DNA from: Cycas panzhihuaensis
Lineage: Eukaryota > Cycadophyta
Length of the DNA stretch: 64,000 nt
Reading direction: 5' to 3'
Assembly (NCBI GenBank): GCA_023213395.1
Contig: CM041465.1
Location: 116,009,741-116,073,740 of the forward strand
Shown here piece by piece: positions 27,903-39,355 of the stretch. Made by a program: the position numbers and the translations under genes. Positions within the stretch are counted from its first letter, which is position 1. Each line of letters begins with the position of its first letter. The notes under the pieces were generated by a model. It had not been told where the DNA came from, did no database searches, and was given only the letters and a program-made list of their open reading frames with translations.

Positions 27903-30100
27903 TGGTATTAAAGTAGGTTTTCATATGTGTGGGCGCTTGAAGATAAAGTTACTTGTGAGGAGATGATTTACAGGCAAGTTATGAGACCAACCATCACTGT
28001 TGAGATACCCATAGATGTGTTACCTATAGCATGTAAAAAATTCTATTAAAGTGTGATGGTTAAGTATTCAAATCCTCTTTCATTTTCATACAATTATTTA
28101 GAGATTGTATAGCTTCTAGAGTGTTTTAACCTTCGAGTATTTGAACATTATTATAGTCAATACCATGCTTGATCTGCCACGGCTTTGAAAAATTCATACA
28201 ACTATGGATTCCTCTCTTTATTAGTCAAAGATAATTCCCTATGGTCTCATCTATGAAAGATGCCTATTGTCCATTGTTATATGAAGAATCAATGCTATAA
28301 CAAAGAAAATGTCGAGCTTGTAATAAAAGACGAGCCACATTACCTAATGCATAATACGAGGATGCCTACAAATGATAAATATAAGCATAGGAAACTACCA
28401 TGGTCATAACACCCTCTATAAAAGAGTTATGATGTAAGTTGGTGCTATCTTTTATTGTGTTGACCAAAACCACACAAAAATAGGGAATACATTACACAGC
28501 CAACTGATTAGGTGGGAGATAGATGTAACCCTATATCATCCAAAGTTGAGAAGATGAAAATAACCCATATGAAACTTCATCATTCATTGACTCTCGCATC
28601 ACACAAATAAATATGCCGTTCATTGTAGCTCTAAATCATTGTGTGCATTCATACGAAGGTAATCTCTATGTTAATATAGCTACAACCTAGTAATTCATGC
28701 AGGTAAGACGAAGGAATTTTTTTCTTTTTTTTAAGTTGTTATAGCCTTAGTTAAGGAATATTATATTATGGTCATCATTTCTTAACAGTCAAAGAAATTC
28801 AAATTTACATTACATGTAGATCTTTCAATGCCACCTTGTATAAATATATTTTCTCAAAATATATTTAGTAACCCTAAAACTATAGGGTAAATTATTTCAT
28901 ATGTATGTTCTTTTGTATTTTTTCATATACAAGATATTTATATAATTCAATTTAATCTTTTTACAAACACAAAAAGATTTAAATTCTATTTATTTATATT
29001 TCAAGTTCGTAGCCCCCTTATCTTTAGCCCTCAATCATATTAAACCCATATATGACCATGTTTCTTCATGTAAAATGGGCTTAACCCTTTATTTTCTAGC
29101 CCCCTCCCCCAATCTTGTTGAAGGATAACCTATATACTTTTCTCAACAACTTCATCATTTCGAGTCTAAATTTAGAATCAAAAGTTGCATTAGATTCCTA
29201 ATTTAGAAACCTTCATTTTAACTGGTCATTTAAGCATTTTTGAAGCCATTTTAAGGGGCAAATCTATGTCCAAAGCCAATAAAGTAAATCACAACTAAGG
29301 TAAGTATAGGTACATAACTTTAATTATCATTTTTCTTTATATTTTCTTAAGATTTTTAATTCAATTTAATACTTTATTGATCAATTATTAAATTTATGAA
29401 TTAATAATATCATTATACCTCTCATTTTTTAACAAATTTACTTAATCATTTAACATTAATGTAGTTATTATTCTAATTTTATTTGTTTATAAATAATTTT
29501 TTAATTTATGTCATATTCTTATAAATATAATTTAATCTTTAATATTTATCTTTATAAATATATTACAATCAATAAAAGTAATTAAAAGGGACACCCCCTC
29601 ACCCCCCCCCCCCCCCGCCAATACTTTTATAAAATGATACAATCTATTTGTAACATATCCTTCTATCTTTATGCTTCATTAATTTAATCTTATTATATCT
29701 TAAGTTGAAATAAAATTATTATGATAATATTCATTCTTTTATATTTTATGTTTATAGCTTAATAGAAGAATTATTTTAATTTAGAAGTTTATTTAGTCAT
29801 ACACCTTATCTTTAAATTTTTTTATTAAAGATGATATCTAAATTATCTCATGTTATTTTTTCAAAATGGCTTTTATGCTTGGGATCATCTACTCTACATA
29901 AATTTTAATTCTAAATAGCTCAAATTATACCAACTGAAAAGTCAAAGTATCTGACTAGCTTAAATAATAAAAGCTATGATGGTACATGATAAGGGAGTTT
30001 ATAAAACCTACAGATACAATATTAGATACCTATTTGATTTATCTAATAAATTGTGATGGAGCACTAGGCACCATCTTAACCTCTCTCTTACTAGACATTC
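27903..30100 (+). other. Leader region of old copia element
   Basis: Starts with the primer-site relic TGGTATTAAAG. No coding sequence is recognised over about 2.2 kb. A run of 15 C lies at 29602-29616, out of keeping with the AT-rich surroundings. Confidence 0.5.
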
Positions 30101-33100
30101 ATAGGTAGTTCACTAATTTAGATGAACTTTCCATTGTCTAAGCTAAGTTAAAGGAAAAGTATAATAAGGTAGACACCACTCAAATTTCCATGTTTAAGCA
30201 AAAAATACATGACTCAAAATACAAAGATATTTCTAGAGTTGAGGAGTGTCTATTAAATCTCTAACTCATAAGCATAGATCTACAAAACTATATTAAATCA
30301 GTTAAGTAAAGTGATAAAACCATAACTATATTCCATACAAAAGATGATGACACACTTGTTTGTCTTGCCATCAATAAACTTTTAAAGTCTTTCAACCAAT
30401 ATAAAATTGCTAAACAATAGTCTAGGCACCTTTTTATTTCATTTGATTAGCTCATAAACTAACTGGTTAAATATTAGTTTATGCTAGTTTAAATAGGAGA
30501 AATTAAAAATCTTTATCATATTCTTTTTTCATACAACAAACTACAAAATAAATAAAAAAATTAAAATAATCAATAAAATAATCAAAATAATTATTCCAAA
30601 TCTTAAAATTTTTATAGAGGTCATCTTTTAAATAACAATTATAATCAAAATACTAAATATTTAAGAATGTCTAAAACTGAAACTTAAATTCAACACTTAG
30701 GTATTTATATGAAATAAAAAATTCTTCTAAACCACATTACAGTCAAAATATTTATTGTGTTTATTACCATAAGAAAGTATATACTATATATGTTTATAAA
30801 AATATATTAGTATCTGAAGCTTGAAAATCTTAAAAAAGGATTTAATTATAATTCTATAATTCTCTAACTGCTTCTACTTATACTTTTTTAGCACCTACCA
30901 TACTTCCACTTTCTTGGATACTAGATTTTGGTACTCCCCATCACATGGCAGGATATTAGGAGTATTTATCTATTTATTAAGTAGATTCTAATTCCAAAGA
31001 GAAAATATCTTTTAATAGTGGTTCTTAACTAAAATTTGAAGGAATATGTGATGTAATTTAAAAAATAATTCTATCAATAATATTTTTTATGTTCATAAAT
31101 TATAACTTAACTTATTATCTATTTATTAAATTTGCCAAAAGATCTTGTAGTAGAATTCTGGAAAGATAAATTTATCATTAAATAATTATTTAATAAATTT
31201 AAACCTATTACCTCTAAACCTATCGATCATACACTAGGTCTTTATAATTTGACAAATTTAATTTATTCAAAATCTAAACCATTTACTTTATTTATAACTT
31301 AGTTTAATCCTACAAATAGGTTATGGCATGCACATTTTAGCTATACAAGCTATGGAAAACCATGTTTCTTAAATCAATATGATATGGTTTATGGTCTTCC
31401 TACTTTATCTACCGTCTATGGTGTTTGTGAAGCCTATGCTTTAAGCAAACAACACATAAACCCTTTCCCTTGTTAGACTATGTTTTAAGCAAAATCACCT
31501 CTTAAACTTATTCATTTAGACATATGTGGTGTTTTTTAAATACCTTCATATTCTAGTGGTAGATATTTTGTAGCCTTTATTAATGATTTTTCTAGAAAAT
31601 ATTGGGTATACATGTTAAAGAATCGAAGTAAAGCTTTTAATATTTTTATTGGATTTAAAACTTTAATTAAAAATTAATCCAACCTTAAAATTAAAATTTT
31701 TATATTGGATCATATTAAATAGTATTTAAGCAATGAATTTATATGTTTTTATAAAAAGAATAAAATTTAATTTTAATATTTAGTTGCTTACACTTTCCAG
31801 TAAAATGGTATTACTAAATGTAAAAACTGTATGTTGTTAGAAATGACTAGATGCATGTTACATGCAAAAAGTCTAGATCTAAAATTATGGGCTAAAGCTA
31901 TAGCTTGCTCTAATAATCTAATAAATAGATTACTAAATAAAGCTTTAAATAATGTTACGTTAGAACAAAAATGGTCTAGTTATAAACCTTTAGTAAAACA
32001 TATAAGAGTCTTTGGTAGCATTGCTTGTGTATATATTCCCAAAGAGAAATGTTAAAAGTTTAATTTAAAAAGCTTGAAGTTTATATTTATTGGTTACAAC
32101 AAAGAAACCAAAGCTTATTGGTTGTTAGATTCTATTACATATACTATTTTAATTAGATGTAATATTAAATTTAATGAAAAAAAATCTTTATCAAACTCTA
32201 ATTCTAACTAAATTCATCTTCCTATTGAGAATATTTTAACTAACACTATTCCAACTAGTTCTTTAGAAAAGTAAGTTAAAAATAAAGTCAGTAAAAGCCT
32301 AGCAACATAAGTCCAAAATTAGACTTTAACTAAAATAAATAAATTTAGTCTACCATCTTCTTTAAATCAGTCTCCTAAAAGTAATAACCTAAGTGGATTC
32401 AAAAAACCCTTTAAGTTGCTAGTGTTAATACGTATAATTCTTTGGATACTAGAAAAACTAGATCTAAAAAACTTTAAGCCAATTTTGCTTGTTGATCCTA
32501 AAACTTTTTAAGAAGCTAGTAACAATCTAATATAACAAGAAGCCATGTAAATTGAATATGAGGCTCTTTTAAAAAACTCTACTTAGGAATTAATACCTCT
32601 TCCTTTAGAAAAAAATTAGTAGACTATAAGTGGGCCTATCATACAAAATATAATTCTGAATGAGCCATTGAAAAACATAAAGCATGCTTGGTAGCAAAAT
32701 ATTTTTTATAAGTAGATGGTACTAATTGTACCAAAATCTTTATCCCAGTTACAAAAATAAATACCAGTAAGACTATTATTACTCTTAAAGCTAAATTTAG
32801 TTAGTAAATATATTAGATAGATGTAAAAAAATACTTTTCTCAATGGAGATCTTAATGAAGAAATTTATATATCCCAATCCCTTGGTTTATAATTTATTTT
32901 AATTTTGTATGTAAACTTAAAAAATCTTTATATGGATTTAAACAAGCCCCTTAGGCTTGGTATATCAAGATAGATAATTATCTTATTCAAAATAACTATA
33001 CTAAATCTATAAGTGATTACAACTTTTATTTCAAATAAGAAAATAATAATATTATTATTCAAATTTTATATGTCGATGACATTATCACTGGGTCTTTATT

Positions 33101-33524
33101 TCCTGATATTTTTCAATTGAAATTTATCCTTATAGATAAATTTGAAATGACTAACTTAGGCTTTTTTCATTACTTTTTGGGTTTACAAATTTATTAATCT
33201 AATTCTTTAATTTCTATATCTCAACCTAAATATATATTTGACTTAATGAAAAGATTTAATATAGAGAATTTTAAACTAGCTCCCATTCCTTTATCATCAT
33301 GTATTGAACTATCAACTAATTATTAAACATCTCTATATGATTCAACTTTATATCATCAACTAATTAAAAGTCTTATATATCTAACTCATACTCATCTAGA
33401 TATTTCTTATGTTATTATTTTATGTTCTAGGTACATGCAAAAACCACATGAATTATATTGGAAAACAATAAAACATATCTTATGATATCTATAAGGTATA
33501 GTTCACTTTAATTTAACTTATAAT
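30101..33524 (+). pseudogene. Old copia gag-pol relic up to the LINE insertion
   Basis: Heavily mutated but ordered. A gag piece occurs near 30151-30260 (LKEKYNKVDTTQISMFKQ); protease near 30912 reads LSWILDFGTPHHMAG with the catalytic DSG altered to DFG; integrase at about 31320-32190 includes LWHAHFSY, SSGRYFVAFINDFSRK and VFGSIACVYIPK; RT at about 32560-33250 includes LYGFKQAP and an intact YVDD at 33069-33080, then NLGFFHYFLGLQIY. Dozens of stops, mostly TAA and TAG, are present. RNase H is interrupted at 33525 by a LINE and resumes at 35437. Confidence 0.9.
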
Positions 33525-33541
33525 TATTATAAGTCTAATCT
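33525..33541. repeat. 17-bp target site duplication, left copy (LINE)
   Basis: TATTATAAGTCTAATCT, repeated exactly at 35420-35436. Length and perfect identity are typical of target-primed reverse transcription. Confidence 0.93.
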
Positions 33542-35419
33542 TTTTTTTTTTGATAAGGTAAAATAATATTGAAGGGGTTTTAACTAGGTCCCCAAACCTC
33601 GTACATCAAAGTCCCACAGACATGACAGTGACCATGACAAGCCCATGGCCTAGCCCAAATTAAGAGAGAATCCTCTCACCAATCCTATCGCCTCTCTCCC
33701 TATATACATCAATCCTCACCAGTCTCAGTAACTCTTCCGGGAAGTCCATCTTCCAAACCATAGTTCTCTTATTTGCCATAGCCCAATTTGCCAGCTAATC
33801 AGCTGCCGAGTTCCCTTCTCTGTAGGTATGTTTAATCTGTACTCTAACTTTTGACTTCAATACCTCTTTCACATCTCTCACAATATCTATGTTGATCCAG
33901 CCATGTTTTGTTTCCCCCCTTAAGCATCTTATCACGTACATGGAGTCACCTTCAACGACCACCTTCTGGGCTCCCTCCTCGTCTGACAAAATAACCGCCC
34001 TTTGCATGGCCCTCACCTCTGCTCTCTGGTTCATTTGGATGCCCAGATATTCTGTAAAATCCCATCTCAGATTCCCCATGTGATCCCTGCAGAGACCTCC
34101 CCCTCTTGCCTCTCCAGGGCTCCCTTTGGCAGCACCATCAAAATTTATTTTTTCCCAAGTTATATCTGGGGGGGTCCAAATAATAGCTGGCCTCCTTCTA
34201 CCCTGCTTCGGGATACCCACTCCCCAGTCCTCTAGAATACATTCTTCCCCCTTAGGCACCTTATCCTCCTTTGGTGGAATCAACATTTCAGATATACCCT
34301 TACTAATCACTGCCACCAATATCTCTTTGTCTGTCTTCTTTCCTTCAAAGATTCTCCTGTTTCGTTCTTTCCAGATATTCCATGAGCCAACTGGGAAGAT
34401 CATCTTCCAGATATTAGACAACGTCGTACTCTTGAATGGAGAATTCCAGGCAATCCACTGATCTCTTAGACCTTTAGAGGAGACCCAAGCTAAACCTAGC
34501 CTGTTCCAGATATCACTCCAGATACCGCAGGTGTAGGGACAATGAATACAAAGGTGATCCAAAGTCTCTGCTTCCTTCTTACAGAGAACACACCTATTCG
34601 CTAGCTAGATACCTCTCTTCATGAGATTATCCATTGTGAGGATTTTGTTTTGCAGGCATAGCCACCAAAAAGCGGCTATCTTCGGAAGGATCCCCATCTT
34701 CCACACCTTGGCCAGCATATCATTCCTGTCCCAGCCTTCCCTACTAGCCAACATATTATACCCATCTTTAACCGTGTAAGATCCCTTTGACGATAAAGGC
34801 CAAACCAGAGAATCAGGGCAAGAATGCTTTGGAATATATTGGTTATCCAAAACCCCTTTCACCCTTTGAATCTCCTCCTCAAAGCCATGCAGATCCTCGA
34901 ATGATATCCAACGTCTGTCCTTGAGCATGCCAGTCTAGTAATGCTTGACGAAGGTCCCATATCTGTTCTCACATACCCTTTTCAAGGCTCCTATATTAGG
35001 CAGTTCCTCTAATTTAAACGGACCACACCATTTATCTTCCCAAAACCTTATGCTTTCACCATCCCTCAACTTCCAGTGCAAACCTTCCCTTAGAAAGGAG
35101 CGCGAGGAGCAGATAGCTCTCAAGATAGGGGACCCCTCGGAACAAGGGGCTTCCCCTAACAAGAAATGGTCATCCCTTAAATATTTCCTCGACAAAATAC
35201 TCCCCCATATCGAGCCAGTATCTTTGGTGAGTCTCCAACCCATCTTGGCTAAAAGAGCTACGTTAAAAAGGCCCAGCCTTCTAACATTGAGACCCCCCAC
35301 CCACCTGGGCTTGTAGATTTTCTCCCAAGACACTAGATGAACCCTTTTTTTATCTTCCGCTCCAGACCATAGAAATCTCTTCATAATCCCCTCTAATATA
35401 GAGATGACCTTACCTAGCA
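33542..35419 (-). mobile_element. 5'-truncated L1-type LINE
   Basis: About 1.88 kb on the minus strand, flanked by the 17-bp duplication, with its poly(A) tail seen as a T run at 33541-33551. It keeps only the 3' third of ORF2. Its 3' untranslated region shares CATGACAAGCCCA and CCTAGC blocks with the longer LINE at 39144, so both are of one family. The clean duplication makes it a comparatively recent insertion. Confidence 0.93.
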
Positions 35420-35420
35420 T
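33795..35420 (-). pseudogene. LINE ORF2 C-terminal part: RT end, zf-RVT, RNase H
   Basis: Three in-line blocks. The RT thumb/connection runs at 35420-34935 (FLWSGAEDKKRVHLVSW, a plant L1 hallmark, and IRFWEDKWCG). The next block is 34928-34605 (AFWWLCLQNKILTMDNL, start of the zinc-binding zf-RVT region). The last is 34562-33795, with HCPYTCGIWSDIW followed by RNase H: KINFDGAAKGSPGEARGGG carries the first catalytic Asp, NQRAEVRAM the Glu, VEGDS the second Asp, and the YREGNSAAD end the last Asp. Stops separate the blocks (near 34930 and 34603), so the protein is not made. Confidence 0.93.
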
Positions 35421-35436
35421 ATTATAAGTCTAATCT
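35420..35436. repeat. 17-bp target site duplication, right copy (LINE)
   Basis: Exact copy of 33525-33541. Confidence 0.93.
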
Positions 35437-35986
35437 CAAGTTAACAGGTTATACTAATTTAAATTGGATAGATGATTCTAATGATCATAAGTTAATAGCT
35501 AGATATATTTTCTTTCTTAATTCTTTATCTATTATATAGCTAAGTAAAAAGATACAATCTTTTATGTTATCTATAATTGAAGCTGAGTATCATACATTGG
35601 TAGAAGTTAGTAAGGAGTTTTTATAAATAAAATTATTATTAAATGAACTTGACTTATTTTTTGCTTCTTTTATTCAAATAAAAGTAGATAATCAAGATGT
35701 TATTTTAATTGCTACTAACCTTATAGTTCATTTTAGTACTAAATATATTAAATTACATTAACACTTTATTTGTAATCTTGTTAATGATAATACTATTAAT
35801 CTTTCTTATTGTCCCATAGATTTACAAATTATAGATATATTGATAAAGCTCCTAACTGAATCCAAGTTTGTTAAGTTATATGAGTTATTAAAGGTTAATA
35901 AAGTCTTTATCAAAAAGGGATTGAGGTGCTAAGGTCTTCATCATTCTTCTTCACCTTCTCTTTGTATTGAAAATAATATTAAATGA
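35437..35986 (+). pseudogene. Old copia RNase H, 3' piece
   Basis: Continues the element after the LINE: WIDDSNDHKL near 35465, IEAEYHTL near 35578, then VDNQDVILIATN near 35686 and TKYIKLH near 35743, the usual end of copia RNase H. The 3' LTR begins at 35987. Confidence 0.88.
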
Positions 35987-36339
35987 TGTTAAAATGAATA
36001 TTTATAATATAATATTATATTAAAAGGATATTTATATATTTAATTATTATATTAAAAGTTTAGTATATAGACCATTATCTATTACAATTAACTTTATATT
36101 ACTACTCTCATTAAAAATATATGAGGCACTTTACGTATTCTTCTTAGGAAGATAGAAAAGGTAGAGAGGGATGAGATCTTAAAGGACCTATATATTATGT
36201 ATTTTAATATATATAAATTATTATATTTTAGGTGGTTTTTCTTCATCTGTAGGGGTTTTCTACCCATCCACATGCATGCTGTGTAATATCATTGTATAAT
36301 TTGTATATTATTTTTCTCATTCATACTCCCTCTCTAATA
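35987..36339 (+). repeat. 3' LTR of old copia element
   Basis: Partner of 27645-27901, with an internal segment of about 90 bases (around 36085-36175) absent from the left copy. The right boundary is approximate. Confidence 0.85.
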
Positions 36340-36399
36340 TGGGATATTGGTACATAATAGATTTGACCCTAAATCACCCTAGGGATGATTATAGTTTTT

Positions 36400-36760
36400 C
36401 CTTTCTTGGTTTATTCTTAGAGGTATAAAGTCCCTCATGGGTGGTTTTAATTTTACCTATTTCCTTCCTTTTTAGTCATATTGCTTGCCTTGTGGCTTCA
36501 CCCATTGTTCCTCATGGTGGTTGGGTTTATAAATTGTTTCTTCCAAAGTTTTGGGCTCAAGTATTTTAATTATATTTTAGATAACCTTGTTCAACCCATT
36601 TATAAACCTATAAAATTTCACTTTCTCTTCTTGAATATAAGGTATATATTAGAGTAATTCCATATACTCCCTCTCATATTCATTAACTAATCTCTTTAAC
36701 TATTTCAACTTGTGGAAAGCCTCAATTTCTTTATCGTAATATTACCCCAAAAAGTACTTT
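36400..36760 (-). pseudogene. Ty3/gypsy gag relic
   Basis: Reverse-strand translation gives EIEAFHKLK, LVNEYEREYMELL, YIPYIQEEKVKFYRFINGLN and ILEPKTLEETI in order, the pattern of the retrotransposon gag domain of plant chromoviruses. Stops interrupt it at three or more places. No LTR or pol of the same element was identified next to it. Confidence 0.85.
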
Positions 36761-37055
36761 TGTTTGAAGTACTTTAAAAATTTGGATAATCTCAAATCTC
36801 TTTCTTAGTATCCCTTCACTTTCTTATAGTGTTCCAACTATAAAGATGTTTTTCCTTTCAAATTGTACACTATTATTCTAATTTTTTTCATTTAAGTGGA
36901 AGTTATTTGGGCTCAAATATTCCTTAATGTTTAGAAGCTAAGCTTTGGATTCTTCTTCATTTTTGGTTTCACCATTAAAGGTTAGAGGTTTTGCCTTTTC
37001 TCATCACATAATAGAGTGTGTTTTCTAGAGTTATAAAAAGTAGCCAAATGTCACC

Positions 37056-37400
37056 TTATCCTCCACCAAAGTAGAATACAAAGCTATTTTGCTTAGGAGG
37101 ATTCTTGAAGAGCTTGGTATTAATCAAATATAAGCTACTATCCTCTTTTGTGATAATCAAAGTGTCCTCAAATTGATTAAGAATCTTATGTTCCATGCAA
37201 AAATAAATTATATAGAGGTTTACCATCATTTCATTAGTAAGCACATTATAGATGGTAAGATTGATTTGGTTTACAAGCTAATCAACAAATAGATTACTGA
37301 CATCTTCATCAAACCACTTGATCATAACAAATTTGAATGGTTTCGACATAGCCTTAGTATCAAAATTAATAAACTCATTATTAAGGAACAGTATTGGAAG
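37056..37400 (+). pseudogene. copia RNase H relic
   Basis: Plus-strand translation gives SSTKVEYKAI near 37066, ILFCDNQSVLKLIKN near 37141, FHAKINYIEVYHHFIS near 37192 and ITDIFIKPLDHNKF near 37294, which is the conserved end of copia RNase H. Only this tail survives. The following sequence to about 37850 may be its 3' LTR, but no second copy is present to prove it. Confidence 0.88.
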
Positions 37401-38189
37401 AATTAATGATGTTTTCATTAATTCACCTATCATCATTTGTAACATTTTATACATTTATAAATATTAAAGTTATATTAATAAAGTCATGCTAGTTACTTTA
37501 TTAACTTAATGTGATAAAGTCCATTGTAATTATTTTGTTGTTATGTTAGTAGTTAGTTATAACTTAAAGTAGTAAGACCAATGTTAATGGGGTTATATTT
37601 ACTTACAACTCATTATAACACGCATGCATGTTGATCATACAAGGTGCCAAATATCACCTTGTATGATCAACCCTTCATATTCCTTTTTGCCTCTCTCATA
37701 ACTATTTATTTTGTATTATATATGAGGTAATATTTAATATAAGATTATGATGTAATGAATAAATGTTAATGAGATTGATTTTAGAGTCTTAATAAATTTA
37801 ACCTCCTCATATTTATTATTTTGAATGAGATTTGATCCTAAGTGGAAGCTAGTATGAATGTCTCTTCCTTCACCTGTGTGGTAACCAATTAAAAAAATAA
37901 GAATAATTAATAAAATTAAAGTATTTTTTTGGTATGTGTGAGGTTTATTTTAAAGCCCACACTATGTCATGTTCTTATAATTGGTATGTTCCTATGATGC
38001 ATATTTTTTAAGTTTAGTTTGGTATCTTTCTATAAATAATTTCATGGCATGAATCGATTTCATAATAGAAAGCAAAACTATAATGGGGTCTATAAATGCA
38101 TAATTAATAGAGGCAAAAGATTTTTTCCTTTAGAAACATTAGATAAAGAACTTTCTTAATATTAATGGCATGTGGTAGCTCATTAAAAA
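37401..38189. other. AT-rich sequence, possible LTR remnant
   Basis: No coding. Contains the hairpin at 37630-37671 and could be the 3' LTR of the copia tail just upstream. This is inference from position only. Confidence 0.35.
37630..37671. repeat. Perfect 17-bp inverted repeat (hairpin)
   Basis: GTTGATCATACAAGGTG at 37630-37646 is exactly complementary to 37655-37671, with an 8-base loop CCAAATAT. Confidence 0.97.
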
Positions 38190-38760
38190 AGAACCCAAAA
38201 TGCTAACAAATGATAATGATAAGAGAAAATTAAAAGTAAGACTTAAAATCACCTTAGGATTCATTAACCCTTCAATAGGAGGGAACCTAATTGTGAATGT
38301 GGCTATTGACATGACTCCTAAAGAAGCTTAGGATATAATTATTTTATTATATAAAGCAAAGGATGATGCTTGGGTTCTGGCATTGAGGAATCAATTATAT
38401 AGTTTAAAACTTAGTGGGCTTATGATTGATCACCTATAAGAGGTGAAGAAGATTAAAGACTAACTACTTTCTATGGAGAAACCATTAGAAGACTTAGAAT
38501 TGGTCATTGTTATAGTCATATCTCCATTAGTATTAAATAAGAACTTCATCAATAATTTGAGCCTAAATGGAAAACTCAATAAGTTAATTTTTGATGAGTT
38601 GGAAGGATTATTAAAGTTTCATGAATGAAGACTCAAGGATATTTATAAAGAGTCTTTAAATATAGTCATAATCAAGCTTATAGGTGGATAGCCCTTTATG
38701 CTTAAGAAAAACACTACTTTAGTTGAATACAATATTCAGTGGGAGGGTTCCTAAAAGATA
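38190..38760 (+). pseudogene. copia gag relic
   Basis: Plus-strand text gives KAKDDAWVLALRNQLYSLKL near 38357, then LEDLELVIVIVISPLV, LNGKLNKLIFDELEGLLKFHE, matching the UBN2-type gag of copia elements. Several stops. No protease or RT follows; instead an LTR begins about 50 bases later. Confidence 0.75.
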
Positions 38761-38808
38761 AAGTTAGGTGAAGTATTAATACTATAGAAAAACTGGGTAA
38801 ATATTAGG

Positions 38809-39108
38809 TGTAATACCCAATTATATAATTAACCCTATGTAATCTCTCTCTATTATTTATATTTTTATATTAGAGGTTATGGGCCACATAGAGATGTGTG
38901 CCACCTTTAAGTTGATCAATGGGGTTCTCTCACTAATGGTGAGCATATACTATAAGTATGTACTTTTTCATTCTCTCTAATTTGAGTTTTAGCCAATTCT
39001 CCATATATGGTGTTCATTTGCGTACATACTTCATCTTACTTATATTTTATTGCTTTATCTTTTACTCACCATTAGATATTATGTATATTGTATTTTCAAT
39101 TATTAACA
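38809..39108 (+). repeat. Candidate LTR, 300 bp
   Basis: Starts TGTAATACCC, ends TTAACA and is followed immediately by a primer-site-like TGGTATTAAAGCC (39109-39121). That makes it a 5' LTR candidate of an element whose interior was split by the LINE at 39144. No matching second LTR was found in the window. Confidence 0.6.
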
Positions 39109-39121
39109 TGGTATTAAAGCC
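39109..39121 (+). other. Primer-binding-site-like sequence
   Basis: TGGTATTAAAGCC differs at three positions from the plant initiator tRNA-Met complement TGGTATCAGAGCC. Confidence 0.6.
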
Positions 39122-39128
39122 AAAGGTT

Positions 39129-39143
39129 TTAATCCTTAAGGAC
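39129..39143. repeat. Candidate target duplication of the long LINE, left copy
   Basis: TTAATCCTTAAGGAC, compared with TTAATCCTTGTGGAC at 62065-62079: 13 of 15 identical. It lies exactly at the poly(A) end of the LINE. Confidence 0.75.
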
Positions 39144-39355
39144 TTTTTTTTTTTTTGATATTGTGTAAATAAATATAGGGATTAGAAGGGGGCTCCAACC
39201 CCTATACAAAATCTGCTGAAATGGCTACTCAAATCGGTCATGACAAGCCCACGACCTAGCTTTTGTACAAAATAGATATTTATAAGAGACTCACTCTAGG
39301 AACACCCCAAGTCCTTACAAACTAGACCCATTATCTCTTTAGGTAAGTCATTGTT

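Noticed and set aside
29602-29616. Run of 15 C considered as an assembly artefact or regulatory tract
   Set aside because: Could be a genuine homopolymer in a leader region; nothing in the surroundings supports a function.
34945-35316. Plus-strand 123-codon frame
   Set aside because: Complement of the LINE ORF2 fragment.
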